From contig JAHRFD010000017.1 of assembly GCA_020882975.1 (NCBI GenBank), positions 1 to 64,000 of the forward strand: 64,000 bases of DNA. The letters run 5' to 3'. Origin of the DNA: Microcoleus sp. EPA2. GTDB taxonomy: Bacteria > Cyanobacteriota > Cyanobacteriia > Cyanobacteriales > Microcoleaceae. Positions 17,763 through 27,044 of this stretch are shown in pieces. The translations under genes and the position numbers were made by a program. Under the pieces are notes generated by a model. That model saw nothing but the letters and a program-made list of their open reading frames with translations, ran no database searches and had not been told where the DNA came from. The first letter of the stretch is position 1. Every line of letters starts with the position of its first letter.

Positions 17763-18638
17763 TTAAAATGAACGGATTAATAATTCCTTGACTTTGCCAC
17801 GCTTACAACTATTGGAATTGATTCCCCTAGCTGCTGAAATTTCAATTAATTGTGGCATCCTAGCAGTTTTAAAAGCTTGAGAGTCTGTGTAAATTTTCTT
17901 GATAAAATCACAATGAGAGTTAGAGAGCATCACTTTCACCCCCCGTTCTGCGAGTTCTGCAAAAACGTCTCTCAGTTGCTGTTGTTCGGCTTCTTTGAAA
18001 TCATTGCGGTTGTATGCTGTGAAGTTACTGGTGGCACTGATAGGATGATAAGGTGGGTCGAAATAAACAAAGTCTTCACTGCTTGTGACAAACTCCTTGA
18101 CTCGATCGAATTGCCTAACTTCAATTTGAACGGAAGCAAGGGCAGAGGATACGGCTCGCAATAAATCTGCTTGACAAATGTTAGGTTTTTTGTATCTGCC
18201 TATGGGAACATTAAATTCACCTTTGGAATTTTCTCTGTAGAGGCCGTTGTAACAAGTTTTATTTAGATAAATCAGCCGTGCTGCTTTCTCTGTATCTGTT
18301 TTATAGGATTGCGATCGCACCCAATAATAGTACCCTTGATTGTGCCGGCTGTGTTCTAACTGATGATCCTCTAGCATTTGAATTAACTCCTCCACCCGAT
18401 CCCTGACGCAGCAATAGGCATTAATCAATTCTGGGTTGATATCTGTCAAAATAGCAGCCAAACCAGGTTGCTGCTGCTTTAAGTGAAAAAAAACAGCACC
18501 ACCGCCCAAAAAAGGTTCGTAGTAAGTTGTGAAATTTTGAGGGAAATAAGGTTGATATTGTTCAATCAACTTACTTTTACCTCCAGCCCATTTCAGAAAT
18601 GGACGTGGCAATATTTGAGAAGGTGCGACAGCAGACAT
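17763..18638 (-). CDS. D12-class (Dam-type) adenine-N6 DNA methyltransferase
   Basis: 291 aa. SAM-binding motif I FLKWAGGKSKL (14-24) and EPFLGGGAVFF; catalytic motif DPPY at 194-197 (VYFDPPYHP); target region with LNKTCYNGLYRENSKGEFNVP, typical of Dam/DpnM enzymes that modify GATC. Filamentous cyanobacteria usually carry such an enzyme (DmtA of Anabaena), and GATC lies inside the HIP1 octamer that is abundant here. GATC specificity is inferred from family. Convergent with the PD-(D/E)XK nuclease, so it could also be the protecting half of a restriction system. Confidence 0.9.
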   Translation of the reverse strand: MSAVAPSQILPRPFLKWAGGKSKLIEQYQPYFPQNFTTYYEPFLGGGAVFFHLKQQQPGLAAILTDINPELINAYCCVRDRVEELIQMLEDHQLEHSRHNQGYYYWVRSQSYKTDTEKAARLIYLNKTCYNGLYRENSKGEFNVPIGRYKKPNICQADLLRAVSSALASVQIEVRQFDRVKEFVTSSEDFVYFDPPYHPISATSNFTAYNRNDFKEAEQQQLRDVFAELAERGVKVMLSNSHCDFIKKIYTDSQAFKTARMPQLIEISAARGINSNSCKRGKVKELLIRSF

Positions 18639-18931
18639 TTATGTAGAAATAGCAGCCTTATCATATTTATCACAACTAGAACTGAATAGAATCTGAATTT
18701 GCGATCGCAGTTGATGTCCCCGCACTCACTGGACAATCCAGTGGCGACAATTGAAAATTTGTCGCTAGAATTATATTTGTCAGTCTGGATCGCCCAAATG
18801 CCCGATCGAGCCCAATGCAGTCCCGATCGCCCGATCGACCCATTTAGCTCCGGCTGTGCCAAAATTGTCTCACTCGTTCACAAGTGTTACCAGTGAAAAA
18901 TGACACTGGCACACTTTACCCCACCAAGCTC

Positions 18932-19135
18932 ATGCAAGATTTCATTAATAACGTCTCCCGTTATCCCCGTTTTTTGATTACTGTCTGTCTGGGAATCTTT
19001 TTTTTCCTGTTCGAGCGACTCAAACCTCTACTCGATCGACCAGCTACCGCCATCGCCCTGGTTAGTTTGATCGTAGCAACTTTCGTCTTTTTAACTTTTA
19101 CACTGCGCGCTATGTTAGGTTTGAGTCCGGTTTAA
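18932..19135 (+). CDS. ycf33: Ycf33 / DUF751 small membrane protein
   Basis: 67 aa with two transmembrane helices (FLITVCLGIFFFLFERL and ALVSLIVATFVFLTF) and the family start MQDFINNVSRYPRF. Conserved in cyanobacteria and several algal plastids; function not established. ATG 18932 is chosen because the family begins here, although the frame opens 16 codons earlier. The 293-bp spacer upstream has several GATCG/CGATCG sites but no gene that I can support. Confidence 0.85.
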   Translation: MQDFINNVSRYPRFLITVCLGIFFFLFERLKPLLDRPATAIALVSLIVATFVFLTFTLRAMLGLSPV

Positions 19136-19448
19136 ATGCAAGCTCAAGAGTCAATAGCCATAGAAACCATATAAACCAGAAAAACCCAACCAGTCATGCA
19201 AACTCTACAGATTAGAAACGAAAATTAGGAATTTCGAGTTTTGAGTTAAAACACCAACTCTCGAACTAACTCCAAATTCGTTGTCGATCGCACACTTGCC
19301 AAGAGTCACTGCGATAGATTGGAAGAGGACATCTAGATTCAGTAACGATTATCCCCCTTGCTCAGTTCATAGGAAGCGGCACACCCCGCCCCGCTTTCCT
19401 CTCACGTTAACCAGACGGTATCAAGAGAGTCTCCAGCGGCAAAGACAG
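19136..19448. other. 313-bp spacer, no gene seen
   Basis: AT-rich after ycf33, then a purine/C-rich stretch before the PadR gene. A frame open from 19281 continues into the PadR gene but its product before residue 57 is basic and unlike the family, so it is treated as leader. No repeat or RNA gene was recognised. Confidence 0.4.
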
Positions 19449-19841
19449 ATGAAGTTTGAACATATCTATCAATTTTTTCAAGACCCCCCTCCTGTTTATC
19501 TAAACAAGGAACTAGCAGTGTGCTACATTCTCTCCGTCTTATTACGCGGAGATTCCTACGGAACCGAACTGATCGGACAACTAGAGAGGGAATTCCCCAT
19601 CTACCGACTTTCTGATACCGTACTCTACAGCGCACTTAAATTCCTGGAAGATGAAGCTGTCATCACCGGTTACTGGAAAAAAGTAGAAGGACGCGGCCGC
19701 CCGCGCCGGATGTATCAAATTCTCCCAGAGTGGCGACATCAAGCTCAAGACCTCGCTCATCTTTGGCATGGATACATTGCTCAGGGAAAAGGGGTGTCTA
19801 GACATCAGCACCAAGACTTAGAAACCGGACACAGCGGTTAG
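19449..19841 (+). CDS. PadR-family winged-helix protein, Pex-like
   Basis: 130 aa. The start MKFEHIYQFFQDPPPVYLN precedes a PadR winged helix: ELAVCYILSVLLRGDSYGTELI, recognition helix LSDTVLYSALKFLEDEAVI, wing GRGRPRRMYQI. In Synechococcus elongatus the PadR protein Pex (period extender) represses kaiA and lengthens the circadian period; this protein has similar length and layout. Assignment as a Pex orthologue is inference from family, not from a search. ATG 19449 is preferred over upstream starts because the conserved N-terminus begins there. Confidence 0.75.
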   Translation: MKFEHIYQFFQDPPPVYLNKELAVCYILSVLLRGDSYGTELIGQLEREFPIYRLSDTVLYSALKFLEDEAVITGYWKKVEGRGRPRRMYQILPEWRHQAQDLAHLWHGYIAQGKGVSRHQHQDLETGHSG

Positions 19842-20002
19842 TGCAATTTTAATCCGATGCCTCAACTCTTCAGATGTCGGCACTACTTGCAAAGCGATTT
19901 GCCCCGTGGGCCTTCGCTTTGCTCAATCACATCACCGAAGAACCTATCGAAGGGCATTTTTGCTTCTTCCTACTTAATTCCCCTTACACAAACTTTTAGC
20001 TG

Positions 20003-20536
20003 ATGAATAATCCTGTTTTGCCATCCACCTTTGTGCTGACGCTGGTGTTAGCTGTGGGCTTGTTTTTTTTCATCAAGGCTTCTGTCAAAGACCGAACCGA
20101 ACAAGTTAAACTCGCTTCCGAGAGTAACCAAGAGTCACTGTTAACCCAGCTACAAGAGTATTTTGCCCAGAGAGCTTACCGAGTTGCAGCCGTCGATGCT
20201 CCTAACTACCAAGTCACTTTTGAAGGGTTTGTCCGTCCTAGTTGGTTTTTAGCTATTTTTTTAACCCTCCTGAGTGCAGGGGGCGCTTTGTGCCTGGGAC
20301 TGGTTTTGGCGATGCTAGTTCCTCAGCAAGGTCAAATTTTTCTTGCTTTGGTGTTACTATCGCCACTGGCGGGGATATTTTACTGGAAAAAAGCTGGACG
20401 CCCTGAACAAGTCTCTCTCAAACTGGAATCCGTCGCCGAGTCGGGAAGCCAAACCAAGAGCTTAATTACTGTCAGAGGTCATCGCGACGAACTCGCCGTC
20501 ATGCAAAAAGCTTTGGCTCTGACACCGATCGATTGA
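20003..20536 (+). CDS. CCB2/CCB4-like cofactor assembly protein of cytochrome b6f
   Basis: 177 aa. N-terminal helix FVLTLVLAVGLFFFIKA, a soluble stretch starting KDRTEQVKLAS, then two helices (FLAIFLTLLSAGGALCLGLVLAML and IFLALVLLSPLAGIFYW) and a C-terminal domain. This layout matches the cyanobacterial cofactor assembly of complex C subunit B family, related to chloroplast CCB2/CCB4, which help attach heme ci to cytochrome b6. Role follows from the family only. Stands alone between long spacers. Confidence 0.75.
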   Translation: MNNPVLPSTFVLTLVLAVGLFFFIKASVKDRTEQVKLASESNQESLLTQLQEYFAQRAYRVAAVDAPNYQVTFEGFVRPSWFLAIFLTLLSAGGALCLGLVLAMLVPQQGQIFLALVLLSPLAGIFYWKKAGRPEQVSLKLESVAESGSQTKSLITVRGHRDELAVMQKALALTPID

Positions 20537-21012
20537 CAATTTAAACGTCACCTTTTCTGATAATCTAGATGCTGTCGGTCCAGGATTTTCAGAGACCTCC
20601 ATTTTGAATGTCTCTATAACTGACACTTCGAGCAGACTAAACTATGAATGCTTGAATTCTGTGTGTTCGTGATTAGTTCCATCCAACTAATGCTCAAACA
20701 CACCATCACTCACAGTAGCTCCCACAAAAGCCATTATCTTGAGAGTGCCGACTGTGGCGATCGCCCTTGTGACGATCGCTTCTATGGCGATGGCTCCTTG
20801 GGCCTAAGTTTCTAAGGAATTTTCGCTTAAATTTGCAGTTGACACCCTCGAGACAATGATCTATTTTGAGCTTTTGTTAAAAAGTTGCACTAACACTGCC
20901 CTCAATGTTTTGAACTAAACATTTTGAGTTTACCGTTATAAACTCAGCATTTTAGTTGGGAGTTTGGGGGTTTTGGCTTCTGGCTTTTGGCTTCTGGCTT
21001 CTGGCTTTTGAG
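20537..21012. other. 476-bp spacer with a TTCTGGC heptamer repeat
   Basis: No convincing gene. At 20971-21009 there are five to six copies of TTCTGGC/TTTTGGC, another STRR. CGATCGC-rich segments lie near 20755-20800. The rest is AT-rich. Confidence 0.5.
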
Positions 21013-21339
21013 CTATGCGCGACTGGCTGACACCACAGGAATTTTTTCTGTGGTAGACGACTCCAACATCACTTTTAAGCTGGGAAACAAGAAATGGTTC
21101 TCTTCTACGTATTGAGCTCCAAATAAACCTTTTTCAGCCCAGAAGTATCGATCGGTGGTATGCTCATTGCGTTTGACCAACAGCAAAGCTGGGGGGGCAA
21201 TGCCTTCAGCATGGATGAACTTGCGAGCCGCTGTTACGGGTTTATCTTCGCCGCTCTCGATGCTATATTGAGGCACACACTCTAAAATCCTGCGTCCTTC
21301 TTGTCGGCGGCGACTTTTGCGCTTGCGTCTCCTGGCCAA
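21013..21339 (-). CDS. DUF3155-type small basic protein
   Basis: 108 aa. Very basic N-terminus ARRRKRKSRRRQEGRRIL, then CVPQYSIESGEDKPVTAARKFI, APPALLLVKRNEHTTDRYFW and EKGLFGAQYVEENHFLFP. It matches my memory of the cyanobacteria-specific DUF3155 family; function unknown, and the Arg/Lys tract suggests nucleic-acid binding. The frame is open further upstream, but GAGG lies 8 nt before TTG 21339 and the family starts with the Arg tract, so this TTG is chosen. Confidence 0.75.
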   Translation of the reverse strand: MARRRKRKSRRRQEGRRILECVPQYSIESGEDKPVTAARKFIHAEGIAPPALLLVKRNEHTTDRYFWAEKGLFGAQYVEENHFLFPSLKVMLESSTTEKIPVVSASRA

Positions 21340-21676
21340 TTTCTTTACCTCCTCTGTGAGCAGACAGGTTGTAATTATAGCTACCAAATCCGAGCCGAGT
21401 ATATCCGTTCTAGCTCAAAATATCAAGTTTATTTAATAATTCGACATAATCTTAACATTTGTACCCCTCGACCAGAGTATTGCCATCGTGGTAGGTGAAC
21501 CCGAAACTATCCCTCGCTCAAAAAAATTAGGAAGTCTGAAAGCTATACAGACTGGTTATTTAAACAAAATTTATCCCAAAACAATTCAGTGCAGGAACAA
21601 CAAAGCAGTCTGTAATCGATAAGTTAGAAATTGTAATTTACTTAATAATTCCGTTAAATATCTTAATGCGGCGCTC
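21340..21676. other. 337-bp spacer, no gene seen
   Basis: AT-rich and divergent: it must carry the promoters of the DUF3155 gene (minus) and the kinase (plus). No repeats or RNA genes were recognised. Confidence 0.4.
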
Positions 21677-23068
21677 ATGTTAAAGCCAGCCAGTTCCGAA
21701 TTTGTCAAGCTTTGTCGATCGCAGGTGGCGATCGCCGTCAGTTTGGGAGCGACATTCAGCGCCATATACCTGACGGAAGAACTGATCGAAGGTAGCCAAG
21801 CAAAATTGATACCGATCGCGGTTTACCCGGAAACCTCAGAGTCCTGGGCCCAAAATCAGAGCGTGAGGCAGCAATCTCCCACAACCTCAGCATTAAAGGC
21901 GATCCCGCGACTGCTGGCAGACCAAACTCCAAGTCGAGAAAACTCAGAAATGGGGGCAATCCAGCCAGAGTCTCTTCCAGGTTTTAACAGCAATTCCCAT
22001 CAGTGCCAAGGCCCAGAAAATATTTGGCTGTCTCGGCGGCAAATTGTGACACCTCTGATTCACGAAGGAGTAGTAATGGGACTTCTGGTCAGCGGCAGAC
22101 AAGACAGGCCTTGGAACGATCGAGAGGACGCTCAAATACAACAAATTGCTCGCACCCTGGCCCTCGCCTGCATTTTAGACCAGCGATCGCAGTGGATGCA
22201 ACAAGAACTACGCCAGCAGCGACAAATCCAAACTCAGGTTTATGACACGATGCAGAATTTACTGCACCAGTTCAAAAGTCCGCTCACAGCCTTACGCACT
22301 TTTGGTAAGCTGCTAGTCAAGCGGCTCGTCCCGGAAGACAAAAACCGCAACGTAGCTTTGAGTATTATCCGAGAGAGCGATCGCTTGCAAGAATTGCTCT
22401 TACAGTTCGATCGAACGGTTGACATCGGCGAAAGCAATTTGAGACTACCCTCTGGTAGTTCAGAAATAGAGATGTCCCAGGCTGAATTAAATCGTCAGTC
22501 TCCTCTGTCTCTGTCACCTGTAAGCAATCAAGATCAATCCTGTTGTGTTGCAGAAGTGTTAAAACCGCTGTTAATTTCAGCTTCTGCGATCGCCTCCGAA
22601 AGAAACCTCAAATTAGTAGCAGAGATTCCAGGAAATTTGCCCGCAGTTTCAGCTAACGATCGAGCTTTGCAGGAAGTTTTGAGCAATCTAATTGACAATG
22701 CCTTGAAATATAGCTATCCTGGTAACAAAATTTACATTAAAGTAGACAATCAAGCACAAGAAGCCAATGGAACCAAACAACATCAATTGCCAGCCCTAGC
22801 AGTTGCTGTCAGCGACACAGGTTCAGGAATTCCCCCCCAGGATTTAGAGCATTTATTTGAGCGACACTACCGGGGAGAAAAAGCCCAGACAGAAATTCCC
22901 GGAACCGGATTAGGTTTAGCGATCGCCCGCGATTTAGTCCACCAAATGCAAGGAGAAATAGAAGTATATTCCCCTCTCAATCCTGAATGGCTACCCTCTG
23001 TCGGGTCACATTTATCTCCCAGCGATCGCGGCACTACCTTCGTAGTTTGGCTGCCACTGAGTCAGTAA
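21677..23068 (+). CDS. GAF-type sensor histidine kinase, CSK/Hik2-like
   Basis: 463 aa, no membrane segment. N-terminal GAF-like sensor (about 5-170), HisKA with His197 in LLHQFKSPLTALRTF, HATPase with N-box LIDNALKYS and G-boxes VSDTGSGIPP and GTGLGLAIARD. GAF followed by an H-box HQFKSPL is the plan of the chloroplast sensor kinase CSK and cyanobacterial Hik2, which sense plastoquinone redox state. Cys13 (LCRSQVAIA) may correspond to the conserved Fe-S Cys of that group (inference from position). A 140-residue stretch about 50-120 is Ser/Gln-rich. Confidence 0.7.
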   Translation: MLKPASSEFVKLCRSQVAIAVSLGATFSAIYLTEELIEGSQAKLIPIAVYPETSESWAQNQSVRQQSPTTSALKAIPRLLADQTPSRENSEMGAIQPESLPGFNSNSHQCQGPENIWLSRRQIVTPLIHEGVVMGLLVSGRQDRPWNDREDAQIQQIARTLALACILDQRSQWMQQELRQQRQIQTQVYDTMQNLLHQFKSPLTALRTFGKLLVKRLVPEDKNRNVALSIIRESDRLQELLLQFDRTVDIGESNLRLPSGSSEIEMSQAELNRQSPLSLSPVSNQDQSCCVAEVLKPLLISASAIASERNLKLVAEIPGNLPAVSANDRALQEVLSNLIDNALKYSYPGNKIYIKVDNQAQEANGTKQHQLPALAVAVSDTGSGIPPQDLEHLFERHYRGEKAQTEIPGTGLGLAIARDLVHQMQGEIEVYSPLNPEWLPSVGSHLSPSDRGTTFVVWLPLSQ

Positions 23069-23099
23069 ATCCCTCTATTAATAATAGGAGATATTTTCT

Positions 23100-23795
23100 A
23101 TGAAGCGCCGCTCTTTATTTGAAACAAAATCCCCTTTATTTATTTTTTTAAATTTACTGAAAAAACATTTTTTTACCGTCCCTTTTTTGGTATTGATTAA
23201 CACTTTGACTATAATCATGTTGGGTGGAATCAGCATATATGCCAAACTTACAAACAAGGGATATGGAGTTGAACGCCTGTTTAGCGATCCGTTTAACTTC
23301 TGGTTGCCTTACGAAGGCATTTTAACAGGAATTTCAGAATTATTTTGGTCAATTCCCGTAACAATTTGTGCATTTACGTTCGGAGTGCTACGCCAAAAAA
23401 ATCATCGCGCTCCCGTCCAAAGCTTCTTATTTTTTAGCGCTTTATTATTGGGAGTATTTTCCCTGGATGACAGATTTAGGATGACTTTGATTCTTTCTGG
23501 TTTAGGAGTATCTAAGAAATTAATTTATTTGTGTTATGCCACTGGCATTTTGGCATGGAGTGTGAGATTTTGGAAGCTCATCAAAACTACTCCTTACTTG
23601 CCATTAATAGCAGTATTTATCTTATTTGCCATTTCCCGATTAGAAGATATCTTCGCCGCCAGAAGTCAAGGAGTCCATGCTATGTTAGAAGATGGCACTA
23701 AATTATTAGCTCTGATAAATTTAGCACTGTATTTTTGGCACGTATGTCATCAAGAACTTGTGGGAAAAAAACCGATAAACACAGATGAAATCTGA
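23100..23795 (+). CDS. Multi-pass membrane protein, unknown
   Basis: 231 aa with about five to six hydrophobic segments (VPFLVLINTLTIIMLGG, ELFWSIPVTICAFTFGV, SFLFFSALLLGVF, LIYLCYATGILAWSV, YLPLIAVFILFAIS, LLALINLALYFW). No family recognised. GGAG lies 9 nt before ATG 23100, 31 bp after the kinase gene on the same strand, so it is probably co-transcribed with it and could be a membrane partner (inference). Confidence 0.65.
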   Translation: MKRRSLFETKSPLFIFLNLLKKHFFTVPFLVLINTLTIIMLGGISIYAKLTNKGYGVERLFSDPFNFWLPYEGILTGISELFWSIPVTICAFTFGVLRQKNHRAPVQSFLFFSALLLGVFSLDDRFRMTLILSGLGVSKKLIYLCYATGILAWSVRFWKLIKTTPYLPLIAVFILFAISRLEDIFAARSQGVHAMLEDGTKLLALINLALYFWHVCHQELVGKKPINTDEI

Positions 23796-23882
23796 GGCTA
23801 TAGGAAAAGCCATAGATCCTGTCTCAGTTAGGTGAGGTAAGGTAAGGGGTAATTGCCATGACCAGTTTGAGTGATTTCCATA

Positions 23883-23958
23883 TAACCAACAACAAATAAT
23901 CAACAACAAATAACCAACAACAAACAACAAACAACCAATAACAAATAACAAATAACCC
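23883..23958. repeat. CAACAAATAAC-type tandem repeat
   Basis: Imperfect runs of AACCAAC, AACAAAT and AACAAAC 7-bp units between convergent genes. Same STRR class as elsewhere; complementary to the TTATTTG units near 14880 and 36345. Confidence 0.7.
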
Positions 23959-23972
23959 TTTACTGATAAAAG

Positions 23973-24629
23973 CTATATAATGATTGAAGAAAGTTCTTCA
24001 AGATTATTAATTATGAAAGTTGGTTCTAGGGAAAGACACTCATGGCGATCGCCATAGCCATAAGCTGCCCAACAAGCATCAATTTGAGCATTTTTAGCAA
24101 ACAGCAAATCCACCGCGGTATCACCAACCATTAAAACTTCACTATTATTCAAGTCGGGAAAAAGTGGTTTGATAATTGAGTAAAATACAGTCGGATCTGG
24201 CTTTTGAACCATTTCTCCATCATCTCCAATAATCAAATCAAAAAAAATGTGAATATTTAATTTATCTAAAAATAAATTCACAAAATTAACGTGTTTATTA
24301 CTGAGGACTCCCAGACTTAATTCTGCTTGTTTTGCTAGGTGCAATATTTGCGTTGCCCCCGAAAATAGAGCCAGTTGTTTTTCACCTTCAGTGCGATAAT
24401 AGTAACGATAAGTTTCAACCCATTGGGGAATTTCTGTTGCTTCTATAGCTGGATGGAGGATTTGGAAAGTCTTGGCTAAATTAATACCGATCGTGCCTCG
24501 AATTAGATCGGCAGTCGGTGGTACTAGCAGGAATTTTTCAAAAGTTTTGGTAATGCAAGATATAATAGCATTGTGAGTAATTGCCAAAGTACCATCAAAA
24601 TCAAAAATAATTAACTTGTACTGACTCAT
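23973..24629 (-). CDS. HAD-superfamily hydrolase (phosphoglycolate-phosphatase-like)
   Basis: 218 aa. Motif I FDFDGTLA (nucleophile Asp and +2 Asp), cap domain about 18-90, motif II VLSNK, motif III Lys in VQKPDPT, motif IV MVGDTAVDLLFAKNA. The layout is that of Gph/PpaX-like HAD phosphatases. Substrate cannot be assigned; phosphoglycolate or nucleotide monophosphates are typical. Divergent from lysC across a 199-bp spacer. Confidence 0.85.
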   Translation of the reverse strand: MSQYKLIIFDFDGTLAITHNAIISCITKTFEKFLLVPPTADLIRGTIGINLAKTFQILHPAIEATEIPQWVETYRYYYRTEGEKQLALFSGATQILHLAKQAELSLGVLSNKHVNFVNLFLDKLNIHIFFDLIIGDDGEMVQKPDPTVFYSIIKPLFPDLNNSEVLMVGDTAVDLLFAKNAQIDACWAAYGYGDRHECLSLEPTFIINNLEELSSIII

Positions 24630-24828
24630 ATTCCTCTTCCAATCTCAATTAAAATTTTTCCACATTCGGCTCTGGCGGGTAACGCCGAACCAGAGGGTAG
24701 GCCTCCAATCTCAAACAAAAAAGCCCCTGGGGCTAACAGCATCCTCAAAATCGATATAAACCTTCATCGGTTATCATCTAAAATTTGCGTATATTAACTT
24801 AAGTATTGCATTATTTTCTGTAGAGTAT

Positions 24829-26637
24829 ATGGCACTAATTGTTCAGAAATATGGCGGAAGTTCGGTAGGAACAGTCTCACGGATTCTGGAAGTAGCCAGA
24901 CGAGTTGTCAAAACCGCACAGCTAGGCAATTCCATAGTTGTCGTCGTTTCCGCCATGGGTAAAACCACCGACGGCTTGGTAAAACTGGCTAAGGAAATTT
25001 CCGCAACGCCCAACAAGCGGGAAATGGATATGTTGCTCTCCACCGGCGAACAAGTGTCGATCGCACTTCTGAGTATGGCATTACAGGAACTCGGACAACC
25101 CGCCATCTCCCTGACAGGAGCCCAAGTCGGCATCGTCACCGAAGCCGCCCACACCCGCGCCCGGATTTTGCGCATCGATCCGACTCGCATCGAAAGCCAG
25201 CTCAACAGCGGAAAAGTAGTTGTAGTAGCAGGTTTCCAAGGCATCGCTGATGCCGAGGAACTAGAAATTACTACCCTGGGGCGAGGCGGTTCCGACACTT
25301 CCGCAGTGGCGATCGCGGCTGCATTGCGGGCCGACAGGTGCGAAATTTATACTGACGTACCCGGAATTTTGACCACCGATCCGCGCCTAGTAGCCAACGC
25401 CCAGTTGATGGATGAGATTACCTGCGACGAAATGCTGGAATTGGCGAGTTTGGGTGCAAAAGTGCTGCACCCGCGGGCGGTAGAAATTGCCAAGAATTAC
25501 GGAATGCCCTTGGTAGTGCTGTCTAGTTGGAGTGACGCCCCCGGTACGCGGGTAGTGTCGCCTCCCCCCCAACCACGGCCTTTAGAGGGCTTGGAGCTCG
25601 CCAAAGCCGTGGATGCGGTGGAATTTGACCTGGATCAGGCGGGGGTGTCGTTGCTGCGTTTGCCCGATCGCCCCGGAGTAGCAGCGCGGTTATTTGGTGC
25701 GATCGCCAAGCAAAATCTCGATGTAGATTTAATTATCCAATCAATTCACGAAGGAAATACTAACGATATTGCCTTTACCGTCACGCGAAATTCTCTACAA
25801 CAAGCCACCGCCGTTGCAGATGCAATTATCCCCGCCCTCGGCAAAAATTCTCGCCCTGAATTGGGAGAACCGGAAGTCAAAGCCGAAGAGCGACCCATAG
25901 CTAAAGTTAGCATTGCAGGGGCGGGAATGATCGGGCGTCCGCGGGTTGCAGCCGAAATGTTTAAGACTTTAGCGGATGCGGGAATTAACATTCAAATGAT
26001 TTCCACTTCCGAGGTAAAAGTTAGTTGTACGATCGATGCTGTCGATTGCGATCGGGCAGTGGCCGAACTCTGCAAAACTTTTGATGTCTCCAACTCCCCC
26101 CTCGCCCTCAATTCCCCATCTCCAAAACCTGCCGCCGTCAGGGCTGTAGCCCTAGATTCCAACCAAGCACGTCTAGCAATTCGTCATTTGCCCGATCGCC
26201 CCGGAGTCGCAGCAAAACTGTTTGGATTGTTAGCCGAGGAAAACATCAGCGTAGACACCATCATTCAGTCCCAGCGCTGCCACAATATCGACGGCATATT
26301 AACTCGCGACATTGCATTTACCGTAGCACAAATCGATGCAGAAGCTGCTAAAATAGTCCTCGAAAAAGCCGCCCCAGAATTGGGATGGGGCGAAGTTTCC
26401 GTCGATACACAAATTGCGAAAGTTAGCGTAGTCGGTTCCGGGATGATCGCCCATCCAGGAGTAGCAGCAAAGATGTTTGAAGCCCTTTCCCGGCACCAAA
26501 TCAACATTCAAATGATTGCGACTTCCGAGATTAAAATTAGCTGCGTGGTGGATGAAGAACAAGGCGTAACTGCTTTGCGCGCCATTCACACAGCTTTTGA
26601 ACTGGCTGGTACCGAAAAAATCCAAGTTCCAGCATAA
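24829..26637 (+). CDS. lysC: Aspartate kinase with four ACT domains
   Basis: 602 aa. Catalytic domain about 1-240 begins ALIVQKYGGSSVG and includes TLGRGGSDTSAVAIA and TDVPGILTTDPR. Four ACT repeats follow, about 265-335, 350-425, 440-520 and 530-600; repeats 1 and 3 share LPDRPGVAA, repeats 2 and 4 share INIQMI(S/A)TSE. It phosphorylates aspartate, the first step to Lys, Thr, Met and diaminopimelate. The duplicated ACT pair is the cyanobacterial type (Synechocystis enzyme), inhibited by Lys and Thr. A strong terminator follows. Confidence 0.96.
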   Translation: MALIVQKYGGSSVGTVSRILEVARRVVKTAQLGNSIVVVVSAMGKTTDGLVKLAKEISATPNKREMDMLLSTGEQVSIALLSMALQELGQPAISLTGAQVGIVTEAAHTRARILRIDPTRIESQLNSGKVVVVAGFQGIADAEELEITTLGRGGSDTSAVAIAAALRADRCEIYTDVPGILTTDPRLVANAQLMDEITCDEMLELASLGAKVLHPRAVEIAKNYGMPLVVLSSWSDAPGTRVVSPPPQPRPLEGLELAKAVDAVEFDLDQAGVSLLRLPDRPGVAARLFGAIAKQNLDVDLIIQSIHEGNTNDIAFTVTRNSLQQATAVADAIIPALGKNSRPELGEPEVKAEERPIAKVSIAGAGMIGRPRVAAEMFKTLADAGINIQMISTSEVKVSCTIDAVDCDRAVAELCKTFDVSNSPLALNSPSPKPAAVRAVALDSNQARLAIRHLPDRPGVAAKLFGLLAEENISVDTIIQSQRCHNIDGILTRDIAFTVAQIDAEAAKIVLEKAAPELGWGEVSVDTQIAKVSVVGSGMIAHPGVAAKMFEALSRHQINIQMIATSEIKISCVVDEEQGVTALRAIHTAFELAGTEKIQVPA

Positions 26638-26722
26638 TTAATCTTGACCTTTCCATGGTCATGATTTAACCAGACCTTGAACACTCCACAACACAGAGTC
26701 CGAAAATATAGATCTGAATACA

Positions 26723-26766
26723 GGACGATTTTTATTTGATTAAATATCAAAAAATCGTCCTTTTTT
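26723..26766 (+). terminator. Rho-independent terminator of lysC
   Basis: Stem GGACGATTTTT (26723-26733) with AAAAATCGTCC (26750-26760), then TTTTTT. It lies about 85 bp after the lysC stop. Confidence 0.8.
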
Positions 26767-26778
26767 AAGGCTGAGGAG

Positions 26779-26867
26779 TTATGGAATGATTTAACCACGA
26801 AGGCGCGAAGGACGCAAAGGAAGAGAAGAGAGAAATCATAATTCCTATGTCAACGGATTTGATATTA
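26779..26867 (+). repeat. AAGG-rich dispersed element (family B), copy 1
   Basis: Contains the shared core GGAATGATTTAACCACGAAG, AAGGACGCAAAGGAAGAGAAG and an end ACGGATTTGATA. Related copies: 36428-36559, 41331-41436, 61247-61376, and a degenerate core at 31812-31866. Confidence 0.75.
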
Positions 26868-26933
26868 CAGATTTGGTATGAAATCACAGTAGCAGATCAC
26901 AAGGCTTCAATCACCGAGTACAAGTTTAGTTAT

Positions 26934-27038
26934 CTATAGCAGTCCTTGCAGGAGTCGTAAAGTTTTTACCCCACCCCAACCCTCCCCTTATTAAGGGGAG
27001 GGAGTAAGAAATTCACAAATGATTTAGGATTGCTATAT
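26934..27038 (+). repeat. 105-bp dispersed element (family A), copy 1
   Basis: Begins CTATAGCAGTCC and ends GGATTGCTATAT (imperfect terminal inverted repeats), with a central CCTCCCCTTATTAAGGGGAGG hairpin (first 20 bases given by CCTCCCCTTATTAAGGGGAG). Identical, base for base as read, to 54126-54230. Diverged relatives: 41280-41493 (interrupted), 49954-50057 and 59213-59294. Confidence 0.85.
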
Positions 27039-27044
27039 CATCTA

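Noticed and set aside
18593-18862. Minus-strand frame of 89 codons upstream of the Dam-type gene
   Set aside because: Overlaps the methylase start and promoter region; composition not coding-like and no family pattern.
24727-24739. AGCCCCTGGGGCT hairpin with an adjacent A run, as a terminator
   Set aside because: The T run would be on the minus strand, where no gene lies upstream; on the plus strand it precedes lysC without a T run.
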